From: Epiperipatus broadwayi
Lineage: Eukaryota; Onychophora; Udeonychophora; Euonychophora; Peripatidae
Length of the DNA: 64,000 bases
NCBI GenBank assembly: GCA_028023455.1
Contig: JAQFVV010000043.1
Location: forward strand, 3,037,483 to 3,101,482
Direction of reading: 5' to 3'
In this document: in pieces, positions 32,850 through 45,862 of the stretch
Layout of the letters: the number at the start of each line of letters is the position of its first letter
Numbering within the stretch: the stretch's first letter is position 1
Notes under the pieces: generated by a model
What the model saw: only the letters and a program-made list of their open reading frames with translations
Told to the model about the DNA's origin: nothing
Database searches by the model: none
Position numbers and translations under genes: made by a program

Positions 32850-35455
32850 TGACTCATGTTAAACAAAAGTATTTTTATTTCTTCATTTTTGTGATTTTAT
32901 GGCCATATTTTTTAATACAAATATTTTTATAGAGATTGTAAATAAATGTTTATAATTAAAAAAAAAAAAAATCAAATTGTAAATGATGTTTATACAATAT
33001 GGGATAGTGCTTTTAGTCTGAATGTGTGTTAGCTGTATTATAGGTCCAGTGTTATACAATTATTTGTGGGTAATTTGAGAATAGTGGCCTCACATTATTA
33101 AGTAAATGTGGATATGAATTATTTAGAAGGGATGGACTTATGTTTATTAGAGAGGATGAAATATTAAATGGAGTGTGGGATATATGTATATCTAAAAACA
33201 AAGACGTAATGTTCAAGATAGAAAGTAAAAAGAAGCTTATGTTTATGTTTAGGGGAGCTAATAAGATAGTAGAAGCTAATAAGATAGAGAAAATGAGGAT
33301 GATGACAGAGTGATAAATGATATAAGAAAATTAAATGCATAATTTGTAGATGATGTTTGAGAGTAATTTAAAAGAAAATATCAAAAGTATTAATATAAAA
33401 TTGTTTTCATAAATATCCAAGGAATAGAGATATAAATAGCGAAGAGAGAATTGAAGCTATGTTACAGAAGAAAATTTGTTAGCAATGGAGACAAATTTGA
33501 GAAATGAAGGAATACTGTATCTTCAGAAATGGAAATGGACGGAAGTAAATAAATTTGTTGATGATAAATAATGAGATGTTGGAGTTATTATTAAGGAATT
33601 TTTTTTCTCTATTCTAATATCAGACATCAATCAGAGATGGATAACCTTTTCTCTGCCAAGTACCATTTGGATATTTATAATATCATTCATGTGCAATACA
33701 AAATTATCAACTTAAAATTAACCTGCTATATTTGATCAAAAACGTAATTAATTTACCGCTAATTATTGGGGATGGGCAATCTTTTCAATTGTCAGGCCAA
33801 TTTCAAGTTTCTTTTTTTAAACAAAGGCCATAATTTTTTTGTGAACTAAAAATAAAATTAGGTCATAATTATTAAAGACTGTTCCATATTTAATGATAAT
33901 TTTTTAAATTTGCCTTTTTGATTTTCAAGTGCTTGGACATGGTGATAAGAAAAGTGTAGAATTTACGTGTTTTAAATTAAGCTTAGTACTTTCAAAACCT
34001 ACTATTCATAGACCATAAGTAGGTTTAGAAAGCAATAAATTTAATTTAAAACATGTAAATTCTAAACTTTTTTTTTCACAGCATCCAAGTGCTTGAAAGT
34101 CAAATACATATAAAAAAGTTTCACTTCAGATAATTAGTTTGCCTTGTAACTGTTTTTTACATATTTATATTCTTGAGTTTCGTTTTATGTTGTGGATAAA
34201 TTAATTCTAAAGCAGCTAATATGCAGTCTCTTATAAATTTCCCCATTAAAAAATGGTTTTAAATTTTGTTTTTCTTTTTTAAATAGTATAACTTACTTTC
34301 ACAGAATTGTCTAACTTGTTTGTACTTTTTATAAAACGTGTAAGTCATTTGATGAAGCTCTTTTTCAAGTTTTCTATTATAATATTTTTTCTTTCCCAAC
34401 ACTTTTGTTGTAATCAGGATGTTTTGATAAATAAGGTCTCTTCATATTGTGTTCTTTATTAAGATATATCAGGCACATCGATTTCTTTCTATAAAAAAAA
34501 AATGAGTTGGTCCATTGCTTTTGAAATGCACGATTTTCTTTATTATTTTTTCTTATCTTCTTACTCAGTATAGCCATTCTAATAATAAAACTAATGCAGA
34601 ATAATAATAATAAAACTAAGTAAAATTAAAATTTTATTTTTGCTAACGCTTGTTTGTTTGCTAAAATCATTAAAAACACATACTACCCTCAGCATCACAT
34701 ATTAAATCCGTAGTCAGATAGACCACATGCTGTAAATAATTTGTAGGAATATTATGCCTCTGATAGAATGAAATAGATCTATTAGTAAGAATGGAGAGAG
34801 AAAAAGATGTAGTTGAGAAAATAAATATTTTATTTTACTTAACTTTTTTTAATTCAATATTTGTATTACGCAATGTTTAAATAAAAGTTTTATACAAAGT
34901 CATTTTATATATGTTTTTAAAAATGTCCATGGGTCATATTGAGAACTTTTGAGGGCTAGATTTGACCCAGAGGCCTGAAGTTCCTGACACCTGTCATAGA
35001 TGGTACAATTTAATCCCTATTCTAGATCTCTAGTTTTTGTCTTTGTCATTGAGGATTAGCATATGATAACTGCTAGTAACTCACGTTTACAATATATGAT
35101 GCTAGAATAGAGACCTGTTCAAGCTTTCAGGCCAAGATGCTTAAGACTGGCTTATATATATAAAAAGTTAAGTAGAGAAAAGGTTGGTATCATCCTTTTT
35201 TTATCAAAATCTCTGGCATGTGTCAAGGCCTGATCGTTCTTAAGACAGCTGTTTAAAATCTGATTGGCTGTCTGAGAGACAGTGGTAGGCGCATGTGAAA
35301 GACTAGAAACCTCTCAATTATTACTAATAGAGACCTGTATAATGTTTGTGTTAATATTGTGTTAGTATGAAGAATATTATAGAAACAAATTGTAAGAGCA
35401 TTTGTGAGTTAGATTGAAATTGGATAGAGAGAAATAGATGTGTAGATTACAACGT
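32850..35455 (+). mobile_element. LINE segment, first of two tandem copies, split by a hAT-like insert
   Basis: Sequence 32850-33620 and 34996-35455 is repeated, diverged, at 35456-36480. The plus strand carries pieces of an AP-type endonuclease (NEGILYLQKWKW and DVGVII near 33500-33590). The two halves of this copy are separated by about 1.37 kb with hAT-like end sequence. Confidence 0.55.
33627..34996. mobile_element. hAT-like DNA transposon remnant(s) nested in the LINE
   Basis: The left edge CAGAGATGGATAACCTTTT is a typical degraded hAT end. A second hAT-like end (GGGGATGGGCAATCTTTTC) follows at 33767, and the right edge reads GGCCTGAAGTTCCTGACACCTG. The ends do not match each other well, so two nested old elements are likely. 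The tandem copy at 35456 lacks this sequence exactly here, which marks it as an insertion. No transposase was recognised; a short minus-strand open stretch (34377-34577) is Lys-rich only. Confidence 0.55.
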
Positions 35456-37400
35456 TATTAGAAAGCAGTTAATTGGCTCCACTTAAACAAAAGTAATTTT
35501 GTCTCTTCAATTTTGTGATTTTCTGGCTATATTTTTTTAAAAAAATTTATACAAATATTTCTATATAGTAAATAATGTTTATAATTTTAAAAAATCAAAT
35601 TGTAAATGATATTTATATAAAACAAATATTCTTCTTAAGATTCATTATAAGATACTGCTTTTAATCTAAATGTGTCTAAACCATATTATAGCACTTATGT
35701 TAAACAACATTTGTGGATTTAATTTGAGAATAGTGGTTTCAAGTTATTAATGAAATGTGGATATAGATTATTTAAAGTTGATGAATATATATTTATTACA
35801 GAAGGGATGAAGGGTGAAATATATTTATATCTAAAATCAAAAGATGCATTGTTAAAGGCAGAAAGTAAAAAGAAGCACATATTCTCTTATGTTTAGGGAA
35901 GCTAATAAGATAGGGAAAATGGGGATGAAGGCAGAATGATGAATAGTATAAAAAAAGGAATGTATAATTTATAAATAATGTTTGAGAATAGTTATAAGAA
36001 AAATATCAAAAACAATAATATAAAATTGCTTTCATAAATATACAAAGGATAGAGAAATAAATAAAAGGAAAGAAGTGCAGCTATGTTACAGAAAAAAGTT
36101 AAATTTGTTTAGCAGTGGTAGACACATTTGAGAAGTGAAGGAATACTGTATTTTCAGAAATGCAAATGGAAGAGAATTTGTTGAAGATATAAAATGATGA
36201 AATGTGTTACTAAGGAAAATTTTTCTTTATTTTAGCACCATAGATGGTAGTACAATTTAATTCATATCCCCAGATCAATTTCTGGCTTTTGTCAATATCA
36301 GTGAGGATTACATCTGATGTTCATTAATAACTCAGGGTTACAATAGATAATGCAAGAATAAAGGCAGGAGTAATGCTTGTATTGATATTGTGTTAATATG
36401 AAGAATAGTATAGAAAGAAATTGTAAGAGTATATGTGGGTTAGAATGAAATTAGGTAAAGACGAATAAATGTGTGGAATATTATGTTAATTACTGGAATG
36501 GGAAAGGTGTGTAAAGAATAGAATGTGTACATAGGGATATAAATGACTTTAGAAAGAATAATTGTAAAGTATTAAATATTTGTGAAATGGTCATATTTAT
36601 GAAATTGATAAGTGGGGAATATGATTGGGTCTTTATTATAAAGGATGAGAACAGATCGAGATGGAATGGAGATTCCAAATCTGAGTAAAATACATAATAG
36701 GGAGTAATTTGAAGCACGTTATTGATTATGTATTAGTAGATTAAGAGAAACTTGGAAAGTTAAAAAGAATTAAATTTTTTGATGAAGAACAGAAAGTGAT
36801 TATGATTTTATGTCAGTAGAATTAATGGTATTGGATATAGAACATTTTTTAGGATTGATAAAGATGAATGAGAAGGAAGTATAGTAATATTTTGGAAAGA
36901 ATTATGGAAGATAGGGAATTAAAAAAACTTATCAAGAAGATGGTGAAGAATTCCTATTTATGTTTATTTAAAACTAATAGAACTGCTTAAAAAAAGATGA
37001 AGTAAAAATGTTTTAGACAGCATAAAAAAAAAGATAAAGAGCATTAAGGGAAGAGAGTAGCACAGTCAATGCCAATAATTCAAATATTTATGCAAAAGAA
37101 ATGAAAATTAATAGATTATTATTGAATAAAAAGAGACTTTAAATCAGCTTATTACATGATTAACTGGATTTATCTATTAGAAACATTACTAATTACTTGG
37201 TACAATCAATAGGAAACTATTTAAAAATATACTAGAAAATTATATGCAGCTCTTGGATTCTTTCAGAGTTGGAAAGGGTACTTCACAAGTACTACTCATA
37301 TCTCTATTTCTTGCTATTTATATTGTTTTCAGTCACTAATAAAATAGAACCAACAAATCATAAGACATTTATCTTCTACATTTAAGACGGATGTATTGAC
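35456..37400 (+). mobile_element. LINE, second tandem copy continuing into endonuclease and RT remnants
   Basis: The first kilobase repeats 32850-35455 without the insert. Beyond it, HVIDYVLVD and EEQKVIMIL near 36715-36800 fit the I-D-Y-V-x-V ... S-D-H end of an AP endonuclease, followed by weak RT pieces. Stops are frequent. Near 36237-36300 (and the equivalent 35000-35045) is a piece with CCCAGATCAATTTCTGGC and TCAGTGAGGAT that resembles the hammerhead-bearing arm of element A in a decayed state. Confidence 0.5.
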
Positions 37401-37574
37401 CAAAGCTTTTATAAATTTCCTTGTAATAATATTTATTTATGAATTGCTGTTAATACTGGTAATAATGTTGGTTATGTTATTTTAAAGTTTTACATCAATG
37501 AAATGGACGGTGAATTATTGGAGGGGTGAGAAGATTGAAATCTTTCCATTAAAGTTTAAGGAGTTGCTATCTTA

Positions 37575-37800
37575 ATAAAAGCCAAGCACTGATTGTATAT
37601 ATGTGTGGGGAATTATGATCTAGCCAACAGATGAGTGCTGGTCCTGCATGAAAGACGTCTGTTGGGGATCATTTATCCTTTTCACATGGTGTGTGGTCAT
37701 GTGTTTGGTTGTTTGAGATGGATTGGAGGGTGAATACAAACTGGAAATCCTAAGCTCAAATCCCTCTAAATAGTATATTGTGGTATAAATATTAAATCAG
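37575..37800 (+). mobile_element. tRNA-like element with a defective hammerhead core
   Basis: A relative of 58258-58495. It has CCAACA (37624-37629), then GATGA, a hairpin GTGC...GCAT, GAA, and a GTC before TGTTGG (37660-37665), which pairs perfectly with CCAACA. The core has lost the CU of CUGAUGA (or has CAGATGA), so it should not cleave. Downstream come box A-like TTTGGTTGTTTGAGATGG and box B-like GCTCAAATCCC. Confidence 0.55.
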
Positions 37801-38524
37801 TCAAATATATCTATGGCATGCAGAATTATGTAAAACGCATATAAAACTATCTCTATATAAGCTCACACATGCTTACAAATATATATACTTTTTTTATATC
37901 TATGTTCTATTATTATTTTATTTTTAAAATTATTATTTAAATTTTGTTTGCAGATAAAATGAGGAAATAATGGTAAAACAAATAGATTTCCTTTTTTTTA
38001 AAATAACAGTTCCTTTTAGACTAAATAATCTTACTTTACTCTTACAAAAAAATAGTAAACAATAGCATAAAAATTAAAATATAAATACATTTAATTTAAT
38101 AGCGTACGTGAGCAGGAAAGCAATGTAAGTTTATGATATATTTAATTGTAATTATATGATATATTAAATCTTTAGATTAAATTAAAATGAGTAAGTTAAG
38201 AAATATAATAATTAAATAATTTTATGTTTAAAAAATAACTTAAATGTTTATATATAGTTATAAGTTACATTAATATTTAAATATTCCGATTCTTTGAAAG
38301 TGAAACTTGTAGTTTAAATTGACATGACCGTTTATTATCTTTCAAGTAAAGTAAATTGCACTGTTCATTGTTTTAAATATATTTATTAAGGCTTTTAAAT
38401 CATTTTACTAATAAGATATAGTGATCATGTGATGTTTATTGGCATTTTTCTAATACTAATAAAACAAATTTACTATATAATGATAACTTGCAGATTTATG
38501 ACTTTACGCTCGTCCAAATTATGA
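37801..38524. other. AT-rich intron sequence
   Basis: No feature except a GATCATGTGATGTTTA block at 38422 that also occurs next to the foldback family (39298, 57630). Confidence 0.35.
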
Positions 38525-38733
38525 TAATATTAAATAGTGCTATCACACTTATAATGTAAAGCTGTATAATTAATATCAATTAGTCAATTAAAATGGCTGA
38601 TAGAATGATTTCAACGAACGAGTCAGAACTGACTATGATTATGAGAAGTATAGTTTCTCGAAAGGCTCAGCCATTTTAATTGATATAATTATACAGCTTT
38701 ACGTTATAAATGTGATAGCACTATTTAATATTA
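38525..38733. repeat. foldback element with about 75-bp arms
   Basis: The arm 38525-38600 (TAATATTAAATAGTGCTATC...) is mirrored at 38667-38733, with a 66-base unpaired centre and a small insertion in the left arm. No coding capacity. It lies about 110 bases before exon c. Confidence 0.8.
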
Positions 38734-38846
38734 AACAAAATATTTTTTTTGAATTTTTTTTTAAATAGGAATTTCAGTAGATTTAAACAGGTTTATTTTT
38801 TAACTACGTGGGTTTTAATGGTATTTATTCATTTTTAAAAAAATAG

Positions 38847-39110
38847 GATTTTGAAATATATTATCATCATCCTGATGACGTTCAGATAGCTGTTTTACAT
38901 TGTGGAGAACAAGGCCCTTTGAAATGGTTACAAGACAATTGGAAAACAATGATCAATGATGTAGCAGTCAAAGCCACAGAAGAAGGAGATGAATTACCTG
39001 TCAATACAGTGGGGAAAATAACTATTCCAGAAGCAGCAGATGCTCTTAGACTTCATAAAGGAGACTTTAAAAAGGCTGTTAAAGAATGCATTGAAACAAG
39101 ACAAAAAATA
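38847..39110 (+). CDS. LUBEL/HOIP-like E3 ligase, internal exon c (conserved helical/UBA-like block)
   Basis: 264 bases, 88 codons, phase 0, after AATAG and before GTAAGT. The peptide starts DFEIYYHHPDDVQIAVLHCG and continues with PLKWLQDNWKTMI, a short loop, then IPEAADALRLHKGDFKKAVKECIETRQ. This D-V-Q-x-A-x-x-H-C-G / W-L-x-x-N-W / E-A-x-x-A-L-R-x-x-x-G / A-V-x-E-C-I-E-x-R-Q pattern is, from memory, characteristic of the conserved region of LUBEL-type linear ubiquitin ligases before the RBR. It probably forms a UBA-type helical bundle that takes part in ubiquitin or partner binding. This exon is, with exon e, the strongest evidence for the gene's identity. Confidence 0.9.
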
Positions 39111-39180
39111 GTAAGTCCTAAAGCAGGTTTAATATTTCAATTAAAATTTGAAAAAAAATATAGAATTTAAAATAACAAGT

Positions 39181-39331
39181 TAAAGGTTCTGGCATCCATT
39201 GATTGCTCTTGTTAGCACAAGATGGCACTACTATATGGAGAGTGTTGTTTTGTTTTGAATTGTTTAATAACAATTATTGTGCTAGTATGAGATAGTGATC
39301 ATGTGATGTTTAGTGGTTTAATAGTATTTAC
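39181..39331 (-). mobile_element. end fragment of the foldback family (element E)
   Basis: The reverse complement of 57608-57755: TTCTGGCATCCATTGATTGC, GTTAGCACAAGATGGCACTACTATATGG (in pieces), then AATTGTTTAATAACAATTAT and GATCATGTGATGTTTAGTGG. Only one arm plus its outer extension is present. It begins about 70 bases after exon c. Confidence 0.7.
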
Positions 39332-39639
39332 TTTTATTTTAATTTTTTAAATATTATTAAAGTTTTTGCGGAAGCTTTAAAAAAGTATCACCAGCTTAAA
39401 TTGTATCAACAGAATTATAAATCATGGTAAACTATCATTAATAGAAATTATTTGTTTTTTTTTTAATCATAGTAATTCCATGCTTAGACATCTAATCTTC
39501 ATGTTTATGTATATTTAAATCCTGGTATATTGCATTGTATGTGTTTGTGGTTACTAGCTATTATTTCTAAGAATTGTATATTCTTCATGTATGCATATAT
39601 ACAGATAAATAACAGTATGATGAGATGAGATGCACTATG

Positions 39640-41690
39640 ACTGAGTGAGGAATTTCGAAGCTACCATGCCCAGAGAAATCTGTCAGCCACTTTATCTTCC
39701 ATTTTTATTCCCCACCTTAAGTTTTCCCCATATTCTTCTCTATCCTGCTCCATCCCATTTCCACAACATAATCTTTGTCAATTCCTTAGCCTTCATATCT
39801 AAATCCCCCTTTATCTTTTTCCAAACGCATAAAAACCAAGAACCCATCTTCTATATAATCCCTTTGTTTATATTTATTTTTCCACAACTTCATTATTTCT
39901 ACCCTTTCTACTTGCAAGCATTTACATTCAATTAACAGATACCTAATATTTTCTATGCCTTCCTTACACAACTTGCAGACTAAATCATCAACATTTTTTC
40001 ATTTATGTGTATATTCCCTTGCTGCTAAAGATCTTGTCCAAGCCTTACACAGTAAACTACTTTCCTTGCTATTATCATAAATTAACTCCCACACAATATT
40101 CTATTTACTTCTATATATATATTTAAACTTTTTACTTTCCATATTAGTTCTCCATCTCTCCAACTCTATTCTATCCCGTTACTTGCAACTATTACACTCA
40201 ATAATTCTCCTAAACCCAATCATCCCACCTTTTGTATAAGTATACTGACATAAATTCTTTATCTAAATTTTTTTCATAACGTACCACTTTTCTCACCCAT
40301 AACCCAATTAAATATTATTTTGGCTATTCTCTTATTATTGATAAACTACAATCTACTGAGCATTTTCATTTTGCTTTTTGCATCTTTCATATAAAAACAT
40401 GACCATCACATTTCTCCTTGATTTGCCTCCTTTGCCATCCTCACATCTGCATCTAATGCATGTCTTCCTACTTCTCTTTGTATTTTTTCTAAGTAATCTA
40501 ACACCCCTTTACACATAATGCATTGTTACTATATGTTAACCCAGCTACTACTTCTTTCCATACAATTCTAGCTACATCATATTTATTATATGAAAACACT
40601 ATTAATTTTTTTATCAGTCTCTTTCTTTTCTTTGCTTCATTTATCAATTTTTTCCCCTATTCATCGCAGCAATTTCTCTGATTACTTAAGATGATTCCCA
40701 AATAGTTATACTTATTCACAACACTTAACTTTATATTCCCATTAAAACATTCTTTTTATCTTTTCTTTCCCCAGTAATAATCATCATTATTTTTGAGTTT
40801 TGTTTACTAAATTTAATCCCCATTGTTTTACCCATCTTGATGCATGTCCTCAGCATAACTTTCATATCCTTCCTTCTTTCTGTGCACAAGAAGACATCAT
40901 CCGCAAATAAAAGACACAATAATTATTTACTCCCTTGCCACCTATTAATGATATCTCTACTCCATTTTTTAGTCTTTCTATTGCTCTCTCCATTTCTCTC
41001 CAATACAATAAAAACAAAATAGGTGACATAGGATGTCCTTGCCTTAGTCCCATTCCATTTTTAACTTTAACTGGTTCTATACTCCCTAATTTATATATAT
41101 ATATAGTAATTATTTTTATACATTCTCTTAATAAGATCCACTAAAGTTCCATTCATTTCAAATTTACTAAACTTACCCATAATCTATTCTTATTTACTCT
41201 ATCATACACTTTCTCTATATCTATAAAAACCATATATAACTGTCTATCTGTATTTCTATTCATAGCTATAAGTTGTGTAACTACAAATAAACTATCTCCT
41301 ATCCCATCAAAAACCTCCTTGCATTTCTCCGTCTATATTATTTACTTCCGTTCATTTTGTAACTTCCAGCCACCATATATGCAAAAATTTTATATAACAC
41401 TGATGTTACCACTATCAGTCTACAATTACTTAACTTTCTATGATCTTTGCCCTTTCCTTTAAATAGTAACCTTATTCTTGTACTACTCCAATTATACGGA
41501 AGATCTCTTTTCCATGTTAACTTATTAAAACCTGGTAATAGGTTTAATTTTGCCCTGTGCCTTAAATTCATTACTTTCTCTGCTGCCCTTCCATCTAAAC
41601 CTCTTGCCTTTCCACTTTTCAATTTTTTTTTCTGCCTCATTCAGTTCATTTTCTGTAAACCTAATATTTCAATTACTATATGATTTTATG
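39640..41690 (-). mobile_element. LINE with RT, minus strand, frame-broken
   Basis: In minus-strand order: KLKSGKARGLDG (41640-41338, the K-x-x-K-A-x-G-x-D-G motif) with LLFKGKGKDHRKLSNCRLI; GLRQGHPMSPILFLLY (41053 and on); LLFADDVFLCTE with intact catalytic FADD (40919-40731), then GIKFSKQNSK; and a C-terminal CKEGIENIRYLLIECKCL (39971-39786, a likely Cys/His zinc-binding tail). Successive pieces are in different frames, so it is recently dead and not ancient. Confidence 0.8.
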
Positions 41691-42239
41691 TTTGTTATAA
41701 CTCTTCACATGTAGCATCTTTTCTATATCCATTACATACTTATTTAAGATTGTCTCTTCTCTAGAGCTACTATGTGATTTTATGTTTGTTATCACTTTGT
41801 TCTTCACATCTAGCATCTTCTTCTCTAGAGCTAATTTCTATTCCCTAATCATCTAGTAATACTATTTCTGTCTCCCCCTACATTCCTTCTTTTAACATAT
41901 TTTTAAAATTTTTTACTGCCATCTTTTCCACTTTTATTTATATCTTCTAACAATTTACTATTTAATGTCATTCTCTCTTTATAATTATCTATTTTGGCCA
42001 ACTTTTTTTTTTTCTAAAACCTTTTCCCATTTAACATTAACATCTTTTTCACTTTCTTTGTTCTTAATAGTACACATTCTCTGCATGCTTTTTCCTCTCT
42101 TTTACACTTTTACTAACTCTTACTTTTCTATTACTTTTATTATTCTGAATATTCTCACATATTTGGCACTTTTTCTACTTCACAACACCAGTCCTCATGT
42201 TCATTCCCAACCAACTCTTCCATGGTGGCAAACTCTTCA

Positions 42240-42445
42240 TATAGTCTGCCACCAAGGGTAAGCCCCAGTAATCAATAGATGCAGGGAAGGTTTTGCATAA
42301 AATCTTTATCTAGTGTCTACTCATCCAATATCCCCAGACTATTTTCTAGCTTGTGGCTTTCATCATTCAGGAGCATTGGATTTTAGAGCACTACATCCAG
42401 ATCTCAGGATGTAATAAAACACTCCAGCAGGCACCTTTTACTTAA
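42240..42445 (-). mobile_element. foldback family fragment (element C, one arm)
   Basis: Blocks AGTAATCAATAGATGCA, GCATAAAATC-T-TTATCTAGTG and CCAATATCCCCAGAC follow element A order, but no second arm exists. The hammerhead-like core on the minus strand is damaged (ATGATGA instead of CTGATGA). Confidence 0.7.
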
Positions 42446-43096
42446 TTAGTTAACTCATCAACAGTATATATCAAGTGGATAGATCCAGAGAATAGTCATA
42501 TTATCAATTCACCCATTTTTTCCACTCCATTTCATTCTCTTTCTTGCCCAGCTCTTCAATTCCATTTAACTCTTCCCATCTCTTGTATCATTCAACAATG
42601 TGTCAATCCAGTTTCTCTTTCTCTCTGATTTTCTCAATCAATCTTTTTTCCTTTACTCTCTTCAAAACTTCTTCATTTGTTACTTTATTTATCCAACTGA
42701 TTTTTTTCCACTCTTCTCCATGTTCAAATCTCAAAGGCTTACAATCAGTTCCTCATTTTATTATACATTGTCCATGTTTCACACAAAGATTTACAAAATA
42801 TCTAATATCTTCTTTTCTCTTAATAAAATTTCTCCTTTACCAATGCTATTATTCTCTTAATTTTGCTTTCAAAATTAAGCAAGGCAAAAAATTTTCACTA
42901 AATTTATGAATCCTAAACAATTACCATTACATTTCCATCTTCATTTCTTCCATCCTCACTTAACCAACTACCCAAATATCTAAATTCTTTTACCTGTTGA
43001 ACTATGTTGTCTCAGATTTCAGTTTGCAGTTTTTTTGCATTTCTCCCTATACATAAACATTTATTTTTCTCAACATAAATATTCATTTCATATTCC

Positions 43097-45660
43097 ATAT
43101 TGAAGCAGTCGGATCTGAGTTCGATCCTAGCTTCATGACATCTAGCCATAAGCCCACTCCAAACCCTACTACTAACCTAAATGCGTATTAAAATTAATTA
43201 GTTTCAGATTTAAATTGATCAATTCTATTAATAAATTCATGATAGAATTATTCATGAATTTATATATTATAACTGCGTGGATTGTGCGTATATATTTGTA
43301 AATATTTAAATATATATAATTGTTTGAAAGTTTCATTGCGTCGGGAATGTTTGATTTTATTTTTAAATAATTTGTTAAAGTTTTAATGATTAAAAGCTAC
43401 GTTCTTTCAATAAGCTTTCAGATTTTACCTTTCCAAAAACAATAGTTAAAGTTTTATTAATTAGAAAAGAAGATAAGGATTTCCTAATTAAAATCATTTT
43501 CTGATTTTAAGAATTCATTTTCTAATTAGAAAATGAATTCAAGTTAATGAGTTTGAAAGCCTTATCGAAGGAATGTATCTAAAAACAAACAGTAAATCTA
43601 AAAACATTGATAATGAAAGAAGCGCTAGCCTGAATGCATCAGAGGACAGTATATATAGCTCTGAAAAGTTTGGAGGAAAAAGCCATCTTTGTTGCAGAAA
43701 AGTGCCAGTAAACTATGTGCTGTTCAAAAAGTGTTTCTATCATGGTAAGGGGTTAAACGTCAGGAATCTGGCTATTGTTCCTGAAGTCCCCTAAAAATCT
43801 TCAATGGAGCTGCTAAATTCTTTCCAGACCAATCATGCTGCTAAAATCGTGAAAATTCATTAAAATACTGTTTAAGTAATCGACTGAATGCATGCCTACG
43901 TTTTTACCAACCCGGACGTGTAAACTAAGGGAACCAGCCCTGGAAGAAATGGGTAATATATTTCCATAATGAACTTTAAACTTTCTTGCCAGTTTCCGAA
44001 CTTTATTTTACACTTCCCTTAAGAGCTCTTTTCATTCTATAAATTTAATACTCTGTGAAACCCTTTTATTTATGCTATTTTTAAATTTATATAAATTCTC
44101 TCAATCTCTAGTCTTTAAACTTTCTCTTTTCTTACTTGGCGGTTCATTTATTATATTATATATATCTTTGTGTGCTTTATTAATGTCGTTTATTTTTAAT
44201 TATATGCCAATAATCTTTCGACTCGATGAGCTCCTTCGTTCTATTTGCCTCACGCAAATAATATAATATTAATTCTAATAGTAGTTCTCGCCCATTAGAA
44301 CTAAATTTATAAGTTCTATCAATCATCGAGTCGAAAGAAAGTATTAAATGTTTGTTATTCTTATAATAAATTATTAGTTCCAATTCTAATCTATGCCCCA
44401 GCTATTTTCTCATGTTTACCAATATGTATTTATTCATGTATATAATGTTAAAATATTTTTGCAAAAGGGCCGTTAGAGGAATCTACTAAATATACTCTAA
44501 TTCAAATTTCAATTACTTGCTATTTAGATTCAGGAAGTGCACGATATTTGGGGCATGATTAATATAATTTTATAATGTGTTAAAATAGTTTTAGTTAAAA
44601 GCTCGTTTGACTTTAATTAATTTGATCAAGTCATCACGTAGAGCATTCTATAATTGGGTTTTATTTTTCGAACGGTGACTCTTAAGTCATCATCTTCAAC
44701 GTTGCTGACGTAGGGCAATCTTCCGCTCCGTTAGGCTGGTCGGTGATAATATTCCTGTTATTTTAATTTATCGAGGAAGAAAGCACTTCCTCTCCTGTTC
44801 ACATTAGTCAAAGGGCAGTAAGACTTGTGAAATGCAAGCTGCCATAGGACTTAGATTATCGACCAGCTATCGTCTTTCAATTTCATTTTATAGCTCATAA
44901 TTCGTCAGCACTGTTGCCTCTCTGTTCCGGTAAAGCCCGCTCTGATGCTCGTAATTCATGATGAAGTGATTTCAATTAAAGTCAAACAAATTCTCAGTTA
45001 TCTCAAAGTAAATAAGTTTTCAAATAAAGATTAAAGTTATGCCCTAAAATACATATCTTGCTCTTCATGAATGGATTTGCGAATGTGAAAATAAATCTCA
45101 CATTCTTTCGTATAAAATTAGAGTAAATGTCCTTTACAAATGAATACCTTTATCTGCCTTTATTTTCTTGTCGGGGGTATAGACATAGAATTCAAATATT
45201 GCGTAATACCCATTGGCATATAATAAAGACCGCCACTTTTATTATAATTATAAACTTTGTTTAAGGACTAGAATTAATTAATATAATCATTATTTAAAAT
45301 TCAAACAAAACAAACTATTATTATTATATATTTTCTAAACACACTTGGTTTCTTAGTTCTTAATTCTTTTATAATTATTTTAATGTTAATACTCGCTGTC
45401 TGTGTTGGCAACCCGGACATATACATGTGATTCAACTTAAAAATATTTTAAGTTAATTAATTATCCGATATTAGTGTCAGTTCAGGGATCTCTAATCCTC
45501 ACCAATCGTTGAGCTAGTTTCTTGACGCATAGCACTGTGCCGTCGATTTAGATTTCTACTAAACTGAGCTGGTGAGTTGGGTTTGAATTCAGTTTGGTTC
45601 AGCTGAGTTTGGATCTGACTTGCATTCAGGTGGTGGTGATATTTCTGACTGGTACAATAT
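43097..45660. mobile_element. solo LTR, 2556 bp, inside the LINE
   Basis: The insert (43101-45656) begins TGAAGCAGTC and ends GACTGGTACA, which are short imperfect inverted ends of the TG...CA type. It is flanked by 4-bp direct repeats ATAT (43097-43100 and 45657-45660), and the LINE protein continues on both sides. Length and target size match the intact LTR element at 25578, although the sequences are not obviously alike. It has a GC-richer middle (44690-44960) and an inverted pair CTTTCGACTCGATGA / TCATCGAGTCGAAAG (44215-44340). No coding function; orientation not determined. It most likely arose by LTR-LTR recombination. Confidence 0.82.
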
Positions 45661-45862
45661 ATCTTTCTTTCAATTTCTTCAACATATTCTGAAGACAATT
45701 TTTATCCTCCGCTATAAAAGCCATATCGTCTGTAAATCTTATAATTTTTTTTACTCTACTTTCAACATTTGTTCCTCCACAGTCTAAATAATTATTTAGC
45801 ACATCTACTAAGAGAATAGAGGACATATTGCATCTTTGCCTAACTCCACTTTTTATATTCAT
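45657..45862 (-). pseudogene. LINE RT core next to the solo LTR
   Basis: MNIKSGVRQRCNMSSILLVD is the G-V-R-Q-G-C-x-M-S-P motif, with C and SS changes. Then IIRFTDDMAFIAEDK has the catalytic F-x-DD as FTDD. The reading ends at the LTR junction and resumes on the other side near 43100. Confidence 0.75.

Noticed and set aside
42544-42909. 121-codon plus-strand frame
   Set aside because: Antisense of the LINE RT C-terminal region on the minus strand.
43573-43794. 73-codon frame with Cys residues inside the solo LTR
   Set aside because: The LTR context explains the sequence; no domain, and the frame is short.
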